Assembly (NCBI RefSeq): GCF_001552535.1
Contig: NZ_BCRJ01000036.1
Span: forward strand, 1 to 49,804
Length of the DNA stretch: 49,804 nucleotides
Source: Nocardioides jensenii JCM 1364 = NBRC 14755
Lineage (GTDB): Bacteria; Actinomycetota; Actinomycetes; Propionibacteriales; Nocardioidaceae
Reading direction: 5' to 3'
Both the position numbers and the translations under genes were made by a program. Positions 41,628-49,759 of this stretch are shown here, piece by piece (within the stretch, counting starts at the first letter, position 1; each line of letters starts with the position of its first letter). The notes beneath the pieces were generated by a model, which ran no database searches, was not told the origin of the DNA, and saw only the letters and a list, made by a program, of their open reading frames with translations.

Positions 41628-42806
41628 ATGAGGGCTGTCACCTGGCAGGGCAAGCGCGACATCCGGGTCGAGGACGTCCCAGACCCGCGAATCATCGACC
41701 CCGACGACGTCATCGTCGAGATCACCTCCACGGGGCTCTGCGGTTCCGACCTTCACCTCTACGAGGTTCTCACGGCCTTCATGACGCCCGGCGACGTGGT
41801 CGGCCATGAACCGATGGGCGTGGTGGTCGAGACCGGCCCCGGCGTCCGTGAGCTCACCGTCGGCGACAGGGTCGTGGTGCCGTTCAACATCAGCTGCGGC
41901 ACCTGCTGGATGTGCGAGCACAGTCTGCATTCCCAGTGCGAGACCACGCAGAACCGTGACCGGGGCACCGGTGCCAGCCTGTTCGGCTACAGCAGTCTCT
42001 ATGGACAGGTCCCGGGCGGGCAGGCCGAGTACCTCCGAGTCCCGTTCGGCAACCGGTTGCCGATCACGGTGCCCCACGGTCCGCCCGACGACCGGTTCCT
42101 GTTCCTCTCCGACGTCCTGCCGACCGCATGGCAGGCGTTGCGCTACGCCGACCCCGCGCCGGAGAGCACCGTGCTGGTGCTCGGTGCCGGACCGATCGGC
42201 GACATGGCCACCCGGTTCGCGCTCGATGAGGGCCATCGCGTGCTGACCGTGGACAGGGTCCCGGATCGCCTCGAACGGGTGCGGCTGCGCGGCGCGGAGA
42301 CGATCGACCTCGACCGGGGCGACGTCGGTGAGCAGGTGCGTGAGCTCACCGATGGACGTGGGGCCGACTCCGTCATCGAGGCCGTCGGCATGGAGGCCCA
42401 CGGCTCTCCGGTGGTCGAGGGCCTCACCAAGGTGCTGTCCAGGTTGCCGGGCGGGGTCGCCGGGCCACTCATGCAGAAGGCGGGCGTGGACCGGATGGCG
42501 GCGCTCAACACGGCATTCGACGCCGTACGCCGTGGAGGCACCATCTCGATCGCCGGCGTGTACGGCGGGGCGTTGGACCCGGTGCCCCTGATGCAGCTGT
42601 TCGACAAGCAGGTGCAGATCCGGATGGGGCAGGCCAACGTGCGCGCCTGGACCAAGGACCTGATGCCGTTCCTCGAGCAGGACGGCGACCCTCTGGGGGT
42701 CGAGACGTTCGCGACCCACCACCTCCCCCTCGACGAGGCGCCGGAGGCCTACCGGTCCTTCCAGGCCAAGTCCAACGGCATGGTCAAGGTCGTCTTCAAC
42801 CCGTGA
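41628..42806 (+). CDS. Zinc-dependent alcohol/formaldehyde dehydrogenase-family protein
   Basis: A 392-residue medium-chain dehydrogenase. Catalytic zinc ligands lie in STGLCGSDLH and VGHEPMG; structural zinc is held by the four Cys of SCGTCWMCEHSLHSQC. The NAD-binding motif is VLVLGAGPIGDMA. The glutathione-independent formaldehyde dehydrogenase type is the closest resemblance. Decayed sequence follows it directly. Confidence 0.93.
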   Translation: MRAVTWQGKRDIRVEDVPDPRIIDPDDVIVEITSTGLCGSDLHLYEVLTAFMTPGDVVGHEPMGVVVETGPGVRELTVGDRVVVPFNISCGTCWMCEHSLHSQCETTQNRDRGTGASLFGYSSLYGQVPGGQAEYLRVPFGNRLPITVPHGPPDDRFLFLSDVLPTAWQALRYADPAPESTVLVLGAGPIGDMATRFALDEGHRVLTVDRVPDRLERVRLRGAETIDLDRGDVGEQVRELTDGRGADSVIEAVGMEAHGSPVVEGLTKVLSRLPGGVAGPLMQKAGVDRMAALNTAFDAVRRGGTISIAGVYGGALDPVPLMQLFDKQVQIRMGQANVRAWTKDLMPFLEQDGDPLGVETFATHHLPLDEAPEAYRSFQAKSNGMVKVVFNP

Positions 42807-42813
42807 GCCCGTT

Positions 42814-42977
42814 CCGGCCAGGGCCGGCGAGGTCACGGTGATCGGCACCAGCGCCCAGGTGCGCTTCGCCCACGACACCGTGTTCCTGAGCCGATTCGAG
42901 GACGGTTGGCGAGTCGTGGCAGCAGCCTGCACCGCCAGCACCCCGGTCCCTGCAACTGCTTGGTCGAAGGAGGCTGA
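42814..42977 (+). pseudogene. Remnant of a hypothetical secreted/lipoprotein gene
   Basis: In frame just after the dehydrogenase is a C-terminal piece (GEVTVIGTSAQVRFAHDTVF, then EDGWRVVAAACTAS) lacking any N-terminus. At about 42935 a shift into another frame would restore a plausible ending, CNCLVEGG, then a stop at 42975-42977. Truncated and frameshifted remains of a small actinobacterial gene are the best reading. Confidence 0.55.
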
Positions 42978-42979
42978 CG

Positions 42980-43101
42980 GTGCGTCTCGTGTTCACCGCC
43001 TACCTGTGCGTGATCGCGGCGGGGCTGGCCCACACCCTGACCGTCGCACACCAGCACCGGCATCGAGGGCTGAGGTCTCACCGGCCACCCACCGGGACGG
43101 A
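42980..43101 (+). pseudogene. Truncated small membrane-protein gene
   Basis: GTG 42980 begins MRLVFTAYLCVIAAGLAHTL, a single hydrophobic helix, behind an AAGGAGG ribosome-binding site. It then runs without a stop into the antisense of the EamA gene up to 43273. The normal ending seems lost by a junction near 43080-43101. Confidence 0.45.
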
Positions 43102-44067
43102 TCAACGGCCCACGTGCTCCCTGCCACTCTCCGCGCCGCTGTCGGCACTCGACCCGGACAGCTCGAGGGCGACCGCGCCGAGCACCAGCGCCCCTCCGGC
43201 GAGCGCCCCGGCCCAGAGCGGCTCGTTGAGCACGGTCGCGCCCAGCACGGCGCCGACCAGCGGTGTGACATAGGCGTAGGTGCTGACCAGTGGCGGAGGT
43301 GCGCTCTCCAGCAGGCGCGTGTAGAGCATGAATCCGACGAGCGAGTCGAAGACGATCAGGAACAGGGCCGCCGCGGCTGACGCGGCGCTGACGTCTGCCC
43401 ATCGCGTCGGGTCGAGCTCGCCGAGCAGGAGGGCAGCCAGCAGCAACACACTGCCACCGGCAAGCAGCTGGACCGCGTTGGCGATCGTTCGGTCGACCGG
43501 ACGATCGACGTTCGCGGAGATCAGGGTGCCTGCGGCCCACAGCACCGGCGCGACGCAGAATGCCGCCAGCCCCCACGGCGTTGCGCCGATGGCACTCCCC
43601 GGCGCCGTCATCACCACGATCGCGACGCCCGCGAACCCCACCGACAGGCGCGCCCACGACGCGATCGGAACCCGAACGCCGGTCAACGCGCTCAGCACCA
43701 CCACCCACAAGGGGATCGCCGCAGCGAGAATCGCCCCCAGGCTGGCGGTCACCTCCGTCAGCGCCACGACGGCGAGCCCCTGCCCGCCCACCAGCAGCAG
43801 GATGCCTGCGGCCGTCAGGGCCCGCAGCTGCCGGCTCGTGGGCCGGCGATGCCCGCGCGCGACGCAGGCGAGCACGACCCCGGCGAGCAGGAAGATCAGA
43901 GCCGCTCCCCCGACAGGCGGCACCGTGTCGACCATCAGCTTCATGGCCGGAATCGCCGATCCCCAGCAGGCAAAGAGTCCGAGCAGCAGGAGCACGGTGC
44001 GATCCGGACTCGACGCGGCGGCGCGGCCCGCGTGCCCCGACCTGCTCGGGCCCTGCCCGACTCGCAT
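43102..44067 (-). CDS. EamA/DMT-family transporter
   Basis: A 321-residue permease with ten predicted membrane helices in two EamA repeats (LLLLGLFACWGSAIPAMKL; WGLAAFCVAPVLWAAGTLI; STYAYVTPLVGAVLGATVL). ATG 44067 has GGAGAAG upstream. It exports or imports small metabolites; the substrate is unknown. It is divergent from a MarR gene with an extended palindrome between them. Confidence 0.92.
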   Translation of the reverse strand: MRVGQGPSRSGHAGRAAASSPDRTVLLLLGLFACWGSAIPAMKLMVDTVPPVGGAALIFLLAGVVLACVARGHRRPTSRQLRALTAAGILLLVGGQGLAVVALTEVTASLGAILAAAIPLWVVVLSALTGVRVPIASWARLSVGFAGVAIVVMTAPGSAIGATPWGLAAFCVAPVLWAAGTLISANVDRPVDRTIANAVQLLAGGSVLLLAALLLGELDPTRWADVSAASAAAALFLIVFDSLVGFMLYTRLLESAPPPLVSTYAYVTPLVGAVLGATVLNEPLWAGALAGGALVLGAVALELSGSSADSGAESGREHVGR

Positions 44068-44086
44068 GGGTGCTTCTCCCGCCTTG

Positions 44087-44125
44087 TGACAGTGTGCTGT
44101 CGACCAATTCGACAGTACACTGTCA
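44087..44125. promoter_or_regulatory. MarR operator
   Basis: A 17-base arm beginning TGACAGTGT (44087-44103) and its complement (44109-44125) match at 16 of 17 positions around CCAAT. The site lies immediately before the MarR start and 20 bases from the transporter start, fitting a shared repressor site. Confidence 0.8.
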
Positions 44126-44128
44126 TTC

Positions 44129-44581
44129 ATGGACACGTCGAACGGCGCAGAGGACCTGGCCGAGGCCTACCGCCTGCTCGTGGCCGACGCCTACGAGTTC
44201 GCGGGTGCATCACGTCGGGCGAGCGAGGCCCTGGCGCGCGACCTGGGGCAGACCGCGGCACGTTGGAACCTGCTGAGCGTCGTCTCCGACGGGCCACGCT
44301 CGGTGGCGTCCGCGGCCAGGCGTCTGGGGCTCGCTCGCCAGAGCGTCCAGCGGGTCGCGAACGACCTGGTGGGCATCGGAGCGCTGCGGCGCGAGACCGA
44401 CCCGAACGACGCCCGCGCCCCGCTGCTGGTCCTCACCGACGCAGGCCGCGACGTCCTCGCCGCCTCAGTGCGCTCCTCCGATGCCGATCGAGCGGACCGG
44501 CTGGCCCGGGCGGGCGTCTCCCCCGACGAGCTGCAGGCGGCGCGCGAGGTCCTCAGGCGCCTGGCCGCGGCACTGGCCTGA
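44129..44581 (+). CDS. MarR-family regulator
   Basis: A 150-residue winged-helix protein with a dimerising N-terminal helix, QTAARWNLLSVV, then ASAARRLGLARQSVQRVANDL and the wing NDARAPLLVLTDAG. It probably represses the divergent EamA gene and itself through the palindrome. Its end overlaps the convergent methyltransferase by 29 bases. Confidence 0.93.
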   Translation: MDTSNGAEDLAEAYRLLVADAYEFAGASRRASEALARDLGQTAARWNLLSVVSDGPRSVASAARRLGLARQSVQRVANDLVGIGALRRETDPNDARAPLLVLTDAGRDVLAASVRSSDADRADRLARAGVSPDELQAAREVLRRLAAALA

Positions 44582-45353
44582 CGCCGTCGCACCGGGCCAG
44601 GAAGACATGCTCCTTGCCGGGTCGGTCCGGTGCTTCGCGGACGTCGACCACGGTGAACCCGTGAACCGCGAGATCGCGCTCGATCTCGTCCCGCTCACGG
44701 AAACGCAGGGTCGACCGCGAGCGCAAGGCCTCACCGTCGATGGTGGTGGATCCCTCGAACGTGATCAGTGGCAGGGCGACCTCGGTGACCGTGCGCTCGA
44801 CGACCGCGCACCGACCGTCGGGGAGCGTGATGGCGGTCGGCGCGAGATCCCAGCTCTCCCAGGCGCGCGCTTCGGGGCGTCGGGTCTCGAACACGAAACA
44901 GCCGCCCGGGCGAAGGCACGCGTGCACCGCGGCGAGGGTCCTGGACCAGTCGTCGTCGCTGACGAAGACCTGGGCCACGTTGCCGGTCATCACAGCCACG
45001 TCGGCGAGCAGGCCCGCGTGGTCAAGGGTCCCGTCGACGACTGGGCCGCCAACTCCGTTGCGGCCGACCAGGCTGGTGGCGTCGCCGTGCACCCAGGTGA
45101 CCCGGTCGGCGTTCGGCTTGGCCCGCGCCACGTCGAGCGAGGCGTCGGCCGGATCGACTCCGATCACCGTGCGACCCATCGCGGCCAGCAGCACCGCGAG
45201 CGTTCCGGTGCCACAGCCGATGTCGATCACGCGATCGCCACCGACCTCCTCGACGATCGCCAGGTAGACGTCCAGGTCGGAACGGTCGTCGTCGAGAGCG
45301 TCGTACAGCACGGCCTGTCGGGGGTCGGCGAAGGCAGCATCGGGTTCGCGCAT
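44553..45353 (-). CDS. Class I SAM-dependent methyltransferase
   Basis: A 266-residue protein with the SAM motif RVIDIGCGTGTLAVLL, GVDPADASLDVARAK and LRPGGCFVFETRR. The substrate is unknown; small-molecule methylation is the likeliest. ATG 45353 gives family length. Confidence 0.9.
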   Translation of the reverse strand: MREPDAAFADPRQAVLYDALDDDRSDLDVYLAIVEEVGGDRVIDIGCGTGTLAVLLAAMGRTVIGVDPADASLDVARAKPNADRVTWVHGDATSLVGRNGVGGPVVDGTLDHAGLLADVAVMTGNVAQVFVSDDDWSRTLAAVHACLRPGGCFVFETRRPEARAWESWDLAPTAITLPDGRCAVVERTVTEVALPLITFEGSTTIDGEALRSRSTLRFRERDEIERDLAVHGFTVVDVREAPDRPGKEHVFLARCDGVRPVPRPGA

Positions 45354-45422
45354 GACTGCGAACCTACGGACCGGGAGGCCGGGCCGCACTCAGTTTTGGA
45401 GTCGGGCGCGCCCGGGCCGAGG

Positions 45423-46457
45423 TCAACCGACCGGAATTCCGACGAAGCGCCCGTCCGGGGTGACCGGGTTGTCCTCGTTGATCGCCTCGACGGCCTCGGT
45501 GAGCTCTGGCTCGGCGCCGGCGGGACGGTGGTCGAGGTGGACTCCGGCGATCATGCAGCGCACCGACCCACCGGCCAGCTCTATCGTGGGGATGTCGACG
45601 GCGACGATCTCGCACGACTCCTCGATCGCCGCGATCTGCTCCTGGGTCAGGCTGCGTCGCGCCCGGGCCGACATCGCCATGACATAGCGGCGCCCGCCGT
45701 CCGGCGTACGCCCGCACAGCTCGACCGCGTTTCCGGCGAACTCGCGCACCTGGGCCTCGGTGATCTCGATGACCCTGCGGCCCTGCACCGTCAGGCGCTC
45801 ACGGACCTCTTCACGGCGACGCTCGTCGGGGATCATCTCGAGGGCGAACAGCGCCACATCCGTGCCCACACAGGCGATCACGTTGGTGTGGTAGACCGGC
45901 ACCCCGCCGGAGTCGACCGCCTCGAAGGCCATCGGCTCGTAGCCGAAGTCGGTGCAGAACCGCTCCAGCACATGGGTGTCGGCGCGGTAGCTGCGGGCGG
46001 TGTAGGCGACCCGGGAGACGTGGTCGAGCACCATCGCGCCGGTCCCCTCGAGGAAGATCCCGTCGGGCACGAGTCCGGAGTAGTCGATGATCGTCTGCAC
46101 ACGGTATTCCGACTTGAGCATCTCGAGCACGTCGGCCCGGCGCTCGTGGCGACGGTTGGAGGCATACATCGGGTAGACCGCGACGTTGCCGCCGGCGTGC
46201 GTCGAGAGCCAGTTGTTGGGGAACACGCTGTCGGGGCGGGTGTGGTCCTCGTCGGCGAAGACGTGCACCCGTACGCCGACCTCGCGCAGGGCGTCGGCCA
46301 GGGCATCCATCTCGGCGAGGGCTCGGATCGCGAGCACGTCATCGGGCTCGCCGGCCGGAGCCTCGGACTGGAACGCGTTGTCCGCGGCGGTCGACGGGTT
46401 GGGCGTGAATCGCTCGGCTCGGATCAGGATCACTGCGGAAGGGGCTTGGGCACTCAC
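45423..46457 (-). CDS. ctlX: Citrulline utilization hydrolase CtlX-type amidinotransferase-fold enzyme
   Basis: A 344-residue GME-fold enzyme with the family segments SVFPNNWLSTH, IFLEGTGAMVLDH, catalytic His190 in VYHTNV and Cys301 in GGSVRCMIAGVHLDH. CtlX hydrolyses citrulline to ornithine; related members are deiminases. GTG 46457 starts it. It appears monocistronic, with no adjacent arginine-pathway genes. Confidence 0.92.
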   Translation of the reverse strand: MSAQAPSAVILIRAERFTPNPSTAADNAFQSEAPAGEPDDVLAIRALAEMDALADALREVGVRVHVFADEDHTRPDSVFPNNWLSTHAGGNVAVYPMYASNRRHERRADVLEMLKSEYRVQTIIDYSGLVPDGIFLEGTGAMVLDHVSRVAYTARSYRADTHVLERFCTDFGYEPMAFEAVDSGGVPVYHTNVIACVGTDVALFALEMIPDERRREEVRERLTVQGRRVIEITEAQVREFAGNAVELCGRTPDGGRRYVMAMSARARRSLTQEQIAAIEESCEIVAVDIPTIELAGGSVRCMIAGVHLDHRPAGAEPELTEAVEAINEDNPVTPDGRFVGIPVG

Positions 46458-46611
46458 GAACCGGAATCTAGAGCATGAGGCGTCAGGACCCTAAGCCGGC
46501 AACTGCTCCCGGGGCAGGAAGACCACCCATTTCGGAGATGTGTCCAGGGGGTCGGTGGACCTACCTTGAAAGGTGATCGGGGGACCAACCCGACTCAGGA
46601 GATGGCACGGA

Positions 46612-47202
46612 ATGTTCATCCAGATCATTCAGGGCAGGTGCACGCGGCAGGACGAGCTTCGTGCGATGGCCGACACCTGGCGCGAGGAGCTGGGTCCCAC
46701 GGCCCGAGGGTTCCTCGGCGGCACCTACGGCTTCACCGATGACGACATGTTCGTCGGTGTGGTCAGGTTCGAGTCACGGGAGCTCGCGATGGAGAACTCG
46801 GCTCGCCCCGAGCAGAGCGCCTGGGCAGACAGGATGATGGGCCTGATGGACGGGCCGGTCGAGTTCCACGACTGCGACGACGTCACCCTGATGATGGACG
46901 GCGGCTCGGACAGTGCCGGCTTCGTGCAGGTGATCCGCGGCAAGGTCGAGGACCCCAGCCGACTCAAGGCGATGATGGCCGACACCGACATGCTCCACCA
47001 GATGCGTCCCGACATCCTCGGCGCGACGCTCGCCCTCGAGGACGACGGCACGTTCACGGAGACGATCGCGTTCACCGACGAGGCGAGCGCCCGCAAGGGC
47101 GAGTCCGTCGAGCCGCCGGCCGACGTCCGGACGGCCCTGGCCGAGGTGATGCGCGGCGCGACGTTCTACGACCTGCACCACCCGTGGTTCGAGTCCGCCT
47201 GA
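46612..47202 (+). CDS. Hypothetical protein with duplicated ABM-like fold
   Basis: A 196-residue protein of two similar halves (FIQIIQGRCTRQDELRAMAD and GFVQVIRGKVEDPSRLKAMM), each followed by a beta-alpha-beta unit and an FH/FYDLHH ending. This is like a fused dimeric alpha-beta barrel (antibiotic-biosynthesis-monooxygenase type). It may bind a small molecule or heme; no function is recognised. ACCTT-GA-AAGGT (46563-46574) lies in the promoter region. Confidence 0.72.
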   Translation: MFIQIIQGRCTRQDELRAMADTWREELGPTARGFLGGTYGFTDDDMFVGVVRFESRELAMENSARPEQSAWADRMMGLMDGPVEFHDCDDVTLMMDGGSDSAGFVQVIRGKVEDPSRLKAMMADTDMLHQMRPDILGATLALEDDGTFTETIAFTDEASARKGESVEPPADVRTALAEVMRGATFYDLHHPWFESA

Positions 47203-47211
47203 CCGACTGCG

Positions 47212-47652
47212 TCAGCCCTTGAGCTTCCAGACTCCGGGCTGGTCATCGCTGAGCAGTCCGGTGCTGACCAGCTCGCGGCGGGCCTTGCGTGCCGCCGTAC
47301 GCCAGCGGAGCTCGCCCTGGGGTGACTTCTCGTGATCGCCGGGCCGCAGATGGTCGGCCATCCGCTCCCCCAGACGGTTCAGCGCCTCCTCGGTCTCGAG
47401 CCCGGCACCGGCCTCGTCGAGCAGGGCCACGATGTGGGGCATGAACTCCCCCGGCTGGGTCCACTTGCGGGGTGCGGTCGTACGCGTGGAGACCGCCTTG
47501 GCCGCGGGTGACTTGCGTGGCTTGGGCTCGCGCACCTTCGGGGCCCGCACGGGCTTGACCGGCTCGGGCGGAGCCACGGGCTTGGGCATGCCGTGGATGC
47601 AGGTGCTCAACGGCAGGTCACAGAGTTCGCAGTAGTCGTTCTCCGCTGACAT
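47212..47652 (-). CDS. Hypothetical protein with zinc-knuckle N-terminus and winged-helix-like domain
   Basis: A 146-residue protein (ATG 47652). DYCELCDLPLSTCIHGMP gives a C-x2-C-x6-C-x-H possible zinc site. A Pro/Lys/Arg linker (about 22-60) follows, then a helical domain (about 65-145) ending ARRELVSTGLLS and GVWKLKG, which resembles the Mrr-N winged helix. A DNA-binding role is inferred. Confidence 0.65.
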   Translation of the reverse strand: MSAENDYCELCDLPLSTCIHGMPKPVAPPEPVKPVRAPKVREPKPRKSPAAKAVSTRTTAPRKWTQPGEFMPHIVALLDEAGAGLETEEALNRLGERMADHLRPGDHEKSPQGELRWRTAARKARRELVSTGLLSDDQPGVWKLKG

Positions 47653-47743
47653 CCGAATCTCCTCGTACCGTGCCGCTGGCCGTGCTTCCTGGACGTCATC
47701 CTTCCACTTCGGCCCGGCTCGACCAGACCCGGGTTCGTCCGGT

Positions 47744-49204
47744 TCAGACTGTCGCGACCTCGTGCTCGATGCTCTCCTCCGCGTCTCGGCTGGCCTTGGA
47801 CGGGATCGCCATCGCGACCAGTGACGCCACCAGTGCGACCGCGGCACCGATCAGCAGCCCGGTCTTGAAGCCGTTCTCACTGGTGACCTGGGTGCCACCG
47901 AGGTCCATGGTCATCTGGGCGAGCACGACACCGACGACCGCGGCCGCGATCGACGTACCGACCGAGCGGCTGAGGGTGTTGAAGCTGTTGGCCGACGCGG
48001 TCTCCGAGACCGGCACCGACCCCATGATCAGGGCAGGCATGGCGCCGTACGCCAGACCGACCCCGGCGCTGCCGATGCAGACCGCGAGCATCAGGGTGAA
48101 CGCCGACCCCATCATCAACACGGCGGCCACGTAGCCGAGCGAGACCACGAAGGAGCCGACGGCGAGGGTGACCTTGGGGCCACGCAGGTGGGAGAGCTTG
48201 GCACCGAGGGGCGAGACCAGCATCATCACCAGGCCACCGGGCATCATCCACAGGCCCATCGCCAGCATCGACTCTCCGAGACCGAACCCGGTCGCCTTCG
48301 GCATCTGCATCAGCTGCGGGATGATCAGCGACTGGGCGTACATCGAGAAGCCGACGACCAGGGAGGCGACGTTGGTGAGGAGTACGACGGGGCGCGCGGT
48401 GACCCGCAGGTCGACCAACGGGGCGTCGAGCGTGAGCTCGAACCAGCCCCACACGAGCAGGATCACCACGGAGGCGACGAGCAGGCCGACCGTGGTGGCG
48501 CTGCCCCAGCCCCAGTCGGCTCCCTTGGAGACGCCGAGCAACAGGCAGACCAGACCGGCCCCCAACCCGACCGCGCCGACGTAGTCGAACCCGGACGTGT
48601 TCCTCGCGACCGGAGTGGCTGGCACGAGCTTGAAGATGAGCGTGGCGATCAGCACGGCCAGGGCGGTCGAGCCCCAGAACAGCAGGCGCCAGTTGACCTC
48701 GGCGACGGCTGCCGCGATCGGCAGCCCCAGCGCCCCACCGACACCCATGGAGGCGCTCATCAGGGCGATGGAGGTGCCGAGCTTCTCGGCCGGCAGCAGG
48801 TCACGCATGGCGCTGATGCCGAGGGGGATCATGCCCATGCCGACCCCCTGCAGGCCGCGGCCGACGATCATCGGGACCACCGACGCGGCCAGCGCACAGA
48901 CGGCCGAGCCGATGACCAGGGCACCCGAGCAGACCAGCATCATCCGGCGCTTCCCGTAGAGGTCACCGAGGCGGCCGCTGACCGGCGTGGCCACGGCCGC
49001 AGTCAGCAGCGTTGCGGTGATCACCCAGCTGGCGTTGGACGCGGTCGTGTTCAGGAGGTCGGGCAGGTCCTGGATCAGCGGGACCACGAGCGTCTGCATG
49101 AGAGCGCCGGTGATGCCCGCGACCGAGAGCACGAAGACGATGGCATTGGATGAGACCGTCGACGGCTCGGGGGCCGTGACGTGGTCGGGGGCTTGGGAAG
49201 TCAC
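47744..49204 (-). CDS. MFS transporter, DHA2 (14-helix) drug exporter type
   Basis: A 486-residue permease with the MFS motifs SGRLGDLYGKRRMMLV (motif A) and GRGLQGVGMGMIPLG (motif B/C), and 14 hydrophobic stretches, typical of multidrug proton antiporters. GTG 49204 is preferred; the longer reading from ATG 49219 adds little. It is divergent from a MarR gene, with two palindromes between them. Confidence 0.93.
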   Translation of the reverse strand: MTSQAPDHVTAPEPSTVSSNAIVFVLSVAGITGALMQTLVVPLIQDLPDLLNTTASNASWVITATLLTAAVATPVSGRLGDLYGKRRMMLVCSGALVIGSAVCALAASVVPMIVGRGLQGVGMGMIPLGISAMRDLLPAEKLGTSIALMSASMGVGGALGLPIAAAVAEVNWRLLFWGSTALAVLIATLIFKLVPATPVARNTSGFDYVGAVGLGAGLVCLLLGVSKGADWGWGSATTVGLLVASVVILLVWGWFELTLDAPLVDLRVTARPVVLLTNVASLVVGFSMYAQSLIIPQLMQMPKATGFGLGESMLAMGLWMMPGGLVMMLVSPLGAKLSHLRGPKVTLAVGSFVVSLGYVAAVLMMGSAFTLMLAVCIGSAGVGLAYGAMPALIMGSVPVSETASANSFNTLSRSVGTSIAAAVVGVVLAQMTMDLGGTQVTSENGFKTGLLIGAAVALVASLVAMAIPSKASRDAEESIEHEVATV

Positions 49205-49214
49205 GATGTGCACT

Positions 49215-49249
49215 ATACACATTCTATGTATCTTGCACACGTTGTGTAC
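49215..49249. promoter_or_regulatory. Two MarR operator-like palindromes
   Basis: ATACAcattctaTGTAT (49215-49231) and GCACACgttGTGTAC (49235-49249) have centres about 19 bases apart, on the same DNA face, just upstream of the transporter start. Confidence 0.6.
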
Positions 49250-49306
49250 GTTACACTTCGATGTGCCGGCGCGGCGAGGCGTGGGATCGACGATGGAGTG
49301 AGCGAC

Positions 49307-49759
49307 GTGGCTGACAAGTTCGAGAACATCGAGTTCGAGACGATGCTGCTCGGGCGTCACCTCTCCCCCGTACGCCGGGCCGCCGACGGCGAGTCCTACC
49401 TCGACCGCAGCGCCTACACCCTGTTGAGCAGGCTCCAGGTGCAGGGCCCGATGTCGATCGGCCAACTGAGCGAGGCCTTCGGGCTCGACTCCTCCACCCT
49501 GAACCGGCAGACCGCTGCCATGATGCGCGCCGGCCTGGTCGAGCGCATTCCCGACCCCGACGGCGGCCTGGCCCGCAAGTTCCTGGTCACCGAGGCCGGG
49601 GCGAAGAAGCTGGACGCCGAGCGCGCGTTCCACATCACCGGCCTTCAGATGGTGCTCGAGGACTGGAGCGCCAAGGATGTCGCGGCCCTGGCGAAGCTGC
49701 TCCAGCGCTTCAACGCCGACATCGAGAAGCGCGACGGCCGCCCCTGGCCGCGCCCCTGA
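49307..49759 (+). CDS. MarR-family regulator
   Basis: A 150-residue MarR protein: SAYTLLSRLQVQGPMSIGQL, LDSSTLNRQTAAMMRAGLV and the wing DPDGGLARKFLVTEAG. GTG 49307 has GGAG eight bases upstream; GTG 49298 is less well placed. It probably represses the divergent MFS gene. Its stop overlaps the first copy of the 21-bp repeat array. Confidence 0.92.
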   Translation: MADKFENIEFETMLLGRHLSPVRRAADGESYLDRSAYTLLSRLQVQGPMSIGQLSEAFGLDSSTLNRQTAAMMRAGLVERIPDPDGGLARKFLVTEAGAKKLDAERAFHITGLQMVLEDWSAKDVAALAKLLQRFNADIEKRDGRPWPRP

